64,000 nucleotides of DNA from Harmothoe impar (taxonomy: Eukaryota > Annelida > Polychaeta > Phyllodocida > Polynoidae). The notes beneath the pieces were generated by a model. The model searched no databases, was not told where the DNA came from, and saw only the letters and a list, made by a program, of their open reading frames with translations. Made by a program: the position numbers and the translations under genes. This document shows, one piece after another, positions 63,601 through 64,000 of the stretch (its first letter is position 1; each line of letters begins with the position of its first letter). The stretch is taken from the NCBI GenBank assembly GCA_947462335.1, contig OX381717.1, positions 47,969,523 through 48,033,522 of the forward strand, read 5' to 3'.

Positions 63601-63735
63601 GTCATGGTTCTTAGTTAGGAGATGTATATTTTCATTGCCGAGCCAGTATTCTCCAGTCACCTGACCAAATCCTATTTTATATTCAGCCCAGGTTCCATAG
63701 AAGTCCACTTGTCCATTTTGTCTCCTCTGCAAAAT
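36444..63735 (-). CDS. Tandem multi-FReD gene (5' end outside the window)
   Basis: Eight consecutive FReD modules in one direction, each on exons A (128 bp, phase 1 to 0), B (268 bp, 0 to 1) and C (237-240 bp, 1 to 1). Exon A carries DCxDAxNx[11 protein letters not shown] and [13 protein letters not shown] carries VFQRRxNGxxDFYxxWxEY and GEWASADY; C carries KDQDND and [14 protein letters not shown] exons of all but the last module end at a donor (for example ACAG|GTCAGT), and the next A exon begins in the matching phase, so modules splice in frame to each other. In the compact half the gaps between modules are 206-437 bp, too short for separate promoters and leaders. The final C exon ends MVKRK and stop. 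Six modules are intact, about 212 residues each. FReDs are usually secreted lectin-like domains; the function of this chain is unknown. Start and signal peptide lie beyond 64000. Confidence 0.8.
37397..37664 (-). CDS. Multi-FReD gene, module 8 exon B
   Basis: 268 bp with acceptor AATTCAG|GTTTTCCAG and donor CCAG|GTTAGT. It codes [19 protein letters not shown] to YTGTATPG. Confidence 0.87.
38051..38178 (-). CDS. Multi-FReD gene, module 8 exon A
   Basis: 128 bp with acceptor TTTAACAAG|TGTTCCTGG and donor GGACG|GTATAT. It codes [16 protein letters not shown] to DGGGWT. Confidence 0.85.
38615..38851 (-). CDS. Multi-FReD gene, module 7 exon C
   Basis: 237 bp with acceptor ATACAG|GGGATTCC and donor ACAG|GTCAGT. 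It codes [15 protein letters not shown] and [18 protein letters not shown]. Nearly identical to 43621-43857. Confidence 0.87.
38879..39020. repeat. Tandem ~75-bp duplication in module 7 B-C intron
   Basis: CAATAATTGTAA, TAATGGT, CTGACTCCA, ATTA and GGCTAAGATG recur in the same order at 38879-38945 and 38958-39020 with scattered differences. Confidence 0.6.
39265..39532 (-). CDS. Multi-FReD gene, module 7 exon B
   Basis: 268 bp with acceptor CTTTAAAG|GTTTTTCAACGG and donor GCAG|GTTAGT. It codes [19 protein letters not shown] and [16 protein letters not shown]. Clearly diverged from its counterpart at 44153-44420. Confidence 0.87.
39884..40011 (-). CDS. Multi-FReD gene, module 7 exon A
   Basis: 128 bp with acceptor ATCTTTCAG|TTTTCGTTG and donor GGACA|GTGAGT. 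It codes [16 protein letters not shown] and [12 protein letters not shown]. Nearly identical to 44743-44870. Confidence 0.87.
40218..40661 (-). pseudogene. Multi-FReD gene, module 6 exons B and C fused by deletion, frame broken
   Basis: Compared with the intact copy (45725-45992 and 45077-45316), a deletion of about 490 bp removed the end of B, the intron and the start of C. The join keeps the reading frame (AGHAG followed by [11 protein letters not shown]). A 5-bp duplication (GTGACGTGAC at about 40333-40342) then shifts the frame after WWYGSPCH and leads to a stop. The calcium-site part of C (KDQD) is lost. Acceptor and donor at the outer edges are preserved. Without the 5-bp duplication the fused exon would still be phase-compatible. 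Confidence 0.85.
40947..41074 (-). CDS. Multi-FReD gene, module 6 exon A
   Basis: 128 bp with acceptor CCGGCAG|TATATCTGG and donor GGACA|GTATGT. It codes [16 protein letters not shown] and [11 protein letters not shown]. Matches 57873-58000 exactly by eye. It leads into a broken B/C exon. Confidence 0.82.
41293..41532 (-). CDS. Multi-FReD gene, module 5 exon C
   Basis: 240 bp with acceptor TTGTTGTAG|ATTCCATG and donor TCAG|GTAAAA. It codes [18 protein letters not shown] and [10 protein letters not shown]. Matches 58219-58458. The acceptor is shifted by one codon compared with other C exons but phase is kept. Confidence 0.87.
42496..42763 (-). CDS. Multi-FReD gene, module 5 exon B
   Basis: 268 bp with acceptor TGTTACAG|GTTTTCCAGAGG and donor CTAG|GTTTGT. 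It codes [19 protein letters not shown] and [16 protein letters not shown]. Nearly identical to 60001-60268. Confidence 0.87.
43231..43358 (-). CDS. Multi-FReD gene, module 5 exon A
   Basis: 128 bp with acceptor CTCCTAAAG|TTTTCGTTG and donor GGACG|GTATGC. It codes [16 protein letters not shown] and [12 protein letters not shown]. Only 262 bp separate it from the C exon of module 4. Confidence 0.87.
43621..43857 (-). CDS. Multi-FReD gene, module 4 exon C
   Basis: 237 bp with acceptor ATACAG|GGGATTCC and donor ACAG|GTCAGT. It codes [15 protein letters not shown] and [18 protein letters not shown]. Confidence 0.87.
44153..44420 (-). CDS. Multi-FReD gene, module 4 exon B
   Basis: 268 bp with acceptor GATTGCAG|GTTTTCCAACGG and donor CCAG|GTGATT. 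It codes [19 protein letters not shown] and [16 protein letters not shown]. Confidence 0.87.
44743..44870 (-). CDS. Multi-FReD gene, module 4 exon A
   Basis: 128 bp with acceptor ATCTTTCAG|TTTTCGTTG and donor GGACA|GTGCGT. It codes [16 protein letters not shown] and [12 protein letters not shown]. Confidence 0.87.
45077..45316 (-). CDS. Multi-FReD gene, module 3 exon C
   Basis: 240 bp with acceptor TGTATAG|GAGATTCC and donor AAAG|GTAAAT. It codes [37 protein letters not shown]. This is the intact counterpart of the broken exon at 40218. Confidence 0.87.
45725..45992 (-). CDS. Multi-FReD gene, module 3 exon B
   Basis: 268 bp with acceptor TTTAAAG|GTATTCCAAAGG and donor CCGG|GTAAGT. It codes [16 protein letters not shown] to [10 protein letters not shown]. 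The upstream intron now holds the 11.6-kb LTR element. Confidence 0.87.
46089..46470 (-). repeat. Element 2, 3' LTR (382 bp)
   Basis: TG...CA-bounded on both strands (TGTAATAAAC to CCCCTACA on plus). It lacks the two extra segments present in the other LTR. Confidence 0.92.
46471..46482 (-). other. Element 2, polypurine tract
   Basis: On the minus strand GGTAGGGGGTAG sits directly before the 3' LTR. Confidence 0.6.
46483..47339 (-). other. Element 2, non-coding 3' region
   Basis: AT-rich sequence between the last coding region and the polypurine tract. No ORF worth reporting. Confidence 0.5.
47340..50235 (-). pseudogene. Element 2, third coding region after pol (not an envelope), broken
   Basis: About 2.9 kb with coding character, spread over frames by shifts near 49870-49990 and 47804 and in-frame stops at 48782 (TAG) and 48497 (TGA). 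In order: a Ser/Pro/acidic N-terminal part ([12 protein letters not shown] near 50150); a Lys/Pro/Thr-rich part like a histone H1 tail ([12 protein letters not shown], near 49790); a Pro/Ser/Ala-rich stretch (49684-49200); a more ordered part with [13 protein letters not shown] (48720); a stretch with CPDGG and HMAKKH (48400-48460) that might bind metal; and a C-terminal coiled coil, Lys/Glu-rich, with an acidic DDSDEED tail (47340-47804). I see no signal peptide or membrane segment, so it is not a retroviral-type envelope. Function unknown; a DNA- or chromatin-binding role is speculation from composition. Confidence 0.65.
50236..50538 (-). other. Element 2, spacer between pol and third coding region
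   Basis: No open minus-strand frame with coding character. Confidence 0.4.
50539..51997 (-). pseudogene. Element 2 integrase region of pol, frameshifted at the C-terminus
   Basis: 51997-50963 reads an HHCC-type finger ([23 protein letters not shown]) and the catalytic core with [20 protein letters not shown] and [17 protein letters not shown], so D, D and E are all visible. Near 51000 the frame shifts by one base; the next frame continues with [11 protein letters not shown] and [10 protein letters not shown]. Another shift leads to a basic Lys/Arg-rich tail ending at 50539. Confidence 0.82.
52031..54366 (-). pseudogene. Element 2 protease-RT-RNase H region of pol, broken
   Basis: The N-terminal part (54234-53830) resembles the flap and ILGLDF end of a retroviral-type aspartic protease, but I see no DTG catalytic motif and the frame shifts on both sides of it. 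From 53962 the RT reads [17 protein letters not shown] and [11 protein letters not shown] to YPLP, then an in-frame TGA at 53246. It resumes with [16 protein letters not shown] and YLDDVIVFG (near 52990). RNase H ([22 protein letters not shown]) is intact. A second TGA at 52031 separates it from the integrase in the same frame. Confidence 0.87.
54367..57087 (-). CDS. Element 2 Gag, 906 aa, open
   Basis: Starts 41 bases after the 5' LTR. Residues 90-250 and 360-480 are long coiled coils ([15 protein letters not shown]; then Glu/Ala/Lys-rich). Residues 560-780 resemble a retrotransposon capsid ([31 protein letters not shown]). One CCHC zinc knuckle ([14 protein letters not shown]) lies near 887-900. 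It stops with TAG at 54367. At 906 residues and with such large coiled coils it is longer than most gypsy Gag proteins. Pol lies in another frame, so a programmed shift may once have linked them, but decay hides the site. Confidence 0.87.
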   Translation of the reverse strand: MQKHRPRALAGAARSPDEALALSMVGLDAGDEADTPTRSANVLPGAGVLMGPEIMSRSLEEMSLSMFNVGGSREAAPTPQRFDISEERRFNDMREARVQERLQVAQRELLTIQAQSNEWKNNLIALEGAVTHRASKIKEKDARLSTLLEENEKLAQSLSLVRSEFNQKTADLDEVRAEFVSANTELNQICVARDAVVAEAEGVRSELVRDTEDLRETRQTLNTECDILRTKKNALQQFLLEARHSMQDSSTSYASADNESPRAGHYMSFTDTPNLPSGRGVTIESALSASTPGRPLRFGRARGKGLASEYSPRVGIMGIRPIPKEDVSMAPGITPAGRGRPLSERVLTPQGQLQRLDSERRKKAAVQEEAAKSYLTPRSLAQWQTCQTNKMFQEQKALETERREVYRPQKALLEQQKKRMRENAAMAEELAEQEAAVLRARKEGLRAAGEAAKAKLEQAQQEEEADKQAKHLVKEKAEHQRLLALAQQCQYMTDLEKNWWFSQGIDPTTELVAYGTYQAYLERQNSVPTPGATPGATPGRKSPKKAPRRTILSTELQELYDTNPAIAGIGLHNVGAEQDASTAISKCLSIISKIRGSSNAARRIASEPSPYWQKNSWEDWLMATVEDINLSGWDQQDAIPYICKGLRIGDGMMAVEQWKDECGPHGTFKQLVEIGTILFGGSARIDPMVAFKKRVQGKNEAPRVFGLALMRLLKKVHPASGIHDALFSKELFSQFVAGLRDPDVQQTVYDTWRADTSLDDLFKAIDIHALKKSLLGDRVPTRASAIIECSPEQSEDEGSDEEATASAAQFKRNGNSSKPPWKNRKPEGGGNPPKKKESSDKKAPMMDAAFFTALFEKMTTSIQGATQPNRRKINRRTAKCYRCLEIGHFAAECTAPCPKVPGKEGN
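57114..57127 (-). other. Element 2, primer binding site (tRNA-His-like)
   Basis: On the minus strand TGGTGCCGTGACC starts one base after the 5' LTR. It complements the 3' end of animal tRNA-His (acceptor GTCACGGCACCA) over 12 bases, by my recall of that tRNA. Confidence 0.7.
57129..57679 (-). repeat. Element 2, 5' LTR (551 bp, with two extra segments)
   Basis: Collinear with 46089-46470 except for the TA-flanked MITE at 57266-57373 and an extra ~59 bp at about 57475-57533. The latter contains TATATATA (57495-57502) and a CCAAT-type box (CCCATTGG). Few point differences from the 3' LTR otherwise. Confidence 0.9.
57266..57373. mobile_element. TA-type MITE inserted in the element 2 LTR
   Basis: 108 bp with ends CCCAGTGGGCAC and its complement, flanked by TA (57264-57265, 57374-57375). 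The other LTR keeps the empty site (CTCTAATCG). Related to 26630-26740. Confidence 0.9.
57873..58000 (-). CDS. Multi-FReD gene, module 3 exon A
   Basis: 128 bp with acceptor CCGGCAG|TATATCTGG and donor GGACA|GTATGT. It is separated from its B exon by an 11.9-kb intron created by the LTR element insertion; the equivalent intron at 40662-40946 is 285 bp. Confidence 0.87.
58219..58458 (-). CDS. Multi-FReD gene, module 2 exon C
   Basis: 240 bp with acceptor TTGTTGTAG|ATTCCATG and donor TCAG|GTAAAA. Same coding sequence as 41293-41532. Confidence 0.87.
59331..59909. mobile_element. MITE inserted in the module 2 B-C intron
   Basis: Present here but absent from the matching site at about 42402-42406. 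It starts ACCCTCCAAACAGAACTT and ends CTTGTTTGCAGGG, the same ends as 30552-30831. The interior holds several direct and inverted copies of GAATTGAACGTTCGCAACTG and AAGGCACG blocks. Confidence 0.8.
60001..60268 (-). CDS. Multi-FReD gene, module 2 exon B
   Basis: 268 bp with acceptor TGTTACAG|GTTTTCCAGAGG and donor CTAG|GTTTGT. It codes [19 protein letters not shown] with [13 protein letters not shown]. Confidence 0.87.
60345..60544. mobile_element. piggyBac-like MITE (TTAA type) with internal palindromic repeats
   Basis: 200 bp with ends CCCTTTAGGGCCGA and its near-complement, flanked by TTAA (60341-60344 and 60545-60548). Three tandem ~34-bp copies of GGCCGAGCATCGACTATAGT follow the left end; each contains the palindrome GACTATAGTC. 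Confidence 0.87.
60958..61350. mobile_element. MITE with 16-bp inverted repeats, outer of a nested pair
   Basis: TACTGTAAATTCCTGC at 60958-60973 and its exact complement at 61335-61350. It ends 33 bp before exon A of module 2 and contains the inner element. Confidence 0.75.
61107..61298. mobile_element. MITE, inner of the nested pair
   Basis: TACTGTAAACATACTT at the left and its near-complement AAGTACGTTTACAGTA at the right. The interior has repeated ATCCGCGAA and GCGCGAAAT motifs in both orientations. Confidence 0.7.
61383..61510 (-). CDS. Multi-FReD gene, module 2 exon A
   Basis: 128 bp with acceptor CTCCTTAAG|TTCCTGTTG and donor GGACG|GTATGT. It codes [19 protein letters not shown] and [12 protein letters not shown]; too short for the usual ORF size cut-off because it has no stop-to-stop span. 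The CT in SGVCT replaces the usual Tyr with Cys, an extra unpaired cysteine. Confidence 0.82.
61670..62532. mobile_element. Foldback element with C-run interior
   Basis: Left GGGGCCATCCATTAATTATG and right end (CATAATTAATAATGGACAGC) are imperfect inverted repeats. CAAG occurs just outside on both sides. Inner parts repeat TGTACGCATTTGG and long C runs (61760-61812, 62430-62497). No coding capacity. It lies between modules 1 and 2. Confidence 0.55.
62665..62893 (-). pseudogene. Multi-FReD gene, module 1 exon C, frameshifted
   Basis: The acceptor (TATATAG|GAGATTCC) and donor (AAAGG|GTGAGT) are kept, and the start matches other C exons ([19 protein letters not shown]). A 2-base insertion within the WWYGA codons then shifts the frame, a TGA follows, and a stretch coding NGLYG is deleted. 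The end ([19 protein letters not shown]) is recognisable in another frame. Length is 229 bp, against 237-240 in intact copies. Confidence 0.82.
62894..63486 (-). other. Intron between module 1 exons B and C
   Basis: No bounded element or other feature seen. Confidence 0.5.
63487..63735 (-). pseudogene. Multi-FReD gene, module 1 exon B, frameshifted by a 19-bp deletion
   Basis: It starts [17 protein letters not shown] after an acceptor CTCATAG|ATTTTGCAG and matches other B exons to NHDQQVK. Compared with module 7, 19 bases coding FRLGSSD are missing at about 63589-63591, shifting the frame. The donor CCAG|GTTAGT is kept. Its A exon lies beyond 64000. Confidence 0.82.
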
Positions 63736-64000
63736 CTATGAGAGGGAGCATATACATAAATTGTTATGTTTTATACTGATTGTATACAATCCAGATTACA
63801 TAGCCTCCTCCAGAAATAGTCTCTATAAATGTGAATGCACACATTTTATTTACATGCCAAGTATAGAGCTTGAAGTCATGTATAATACTTGATTTTTCCC
63901 TGAATGCTAACAATTAATAACTGTGTAAGCAGCCTTAAAGATCATTTAGATGGCATTGAGCATCTTTCATCCAAGTAGTGCATTAGCCTGGGGCATGCCC
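63736..64000. other. Intron sequence upstream of module 1 exon B
   Basis: No A exon within the remaining 265 bases. It must lie beyond the window if present. Confidence 0.4.

Overview
The window is animal nuclear DNA: split genes with GT-AG introns, long non-coding stretches and dense nested transposons. Fibrinogen-related domains (FReDs) on compact exons, one beside a PAN/apple-like module, together with two large Ty3/gypsy-type LTR elements and many MITEs, fit a marine invertebrate. An amphioxus-like chordate is my best guess; this is inference, since no marker gene names the organism.

Layout. 1-1.8 kb: old repeat fragments and the last exon of an unrecognised plus-strand gene. 1818-18566: a 16.7-kb LTR retrotransposon on the minus strand. 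Its two 422-bp LTRs look identical, its 2349-codon gag-pol frame is uninterrupted, and it has an unusual 6.8-kb non-coding leader. 18.6-27.7 kb: non-coding DNA with a 3.4-kb element bounded by 17-bp inverted repeats and TTA duplications, plus MITE copies. 27691-29737: a complete four-exon plus-strand gene for a secreted PAN-like/FReD protein. 29.8-36.4 kb: MITEs, a short direct-repeat element carrying an ORF that is itself split by a TA-flanked MITE, and a 1-kb minisatellite.

36444-63735 (minus strand, 5' end outside the window) is the most interesting part. Eight consecutive FReD modules lie here, each on three exons (about 128, 268 and 237-240 bp) with the same phases (1-0, 0-1, 1-1). Only the last module ends in a stop codon; the others end at a splice donor 200-440 bp (compact copy) from the next module's first exon. 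This reads as one gene encoding a chain of FReDs, whereas FReDs normally occur once per protein. Three modules form a higher-order unit present twice, and the module at the right edge looks like the end of a third unit. Two of the eight modules are broken.

The left-hand unit is compact. The right-hand unit has been inflated by insertions in its introns: an 11.6-kb degenerate Ty3/gypsy element (46089-57679) with a tRNA-His-type primer site and a long non-envelope coding region after pol, a MITE inside that element's 5' LTR, a piggyBac-like TTAA MITE, a nested MITE pair and others. Because the left unit keeps the empty sites, the order of events can be read: unit duplication, then LTR element insertion, then MITE insertion into the LTR.
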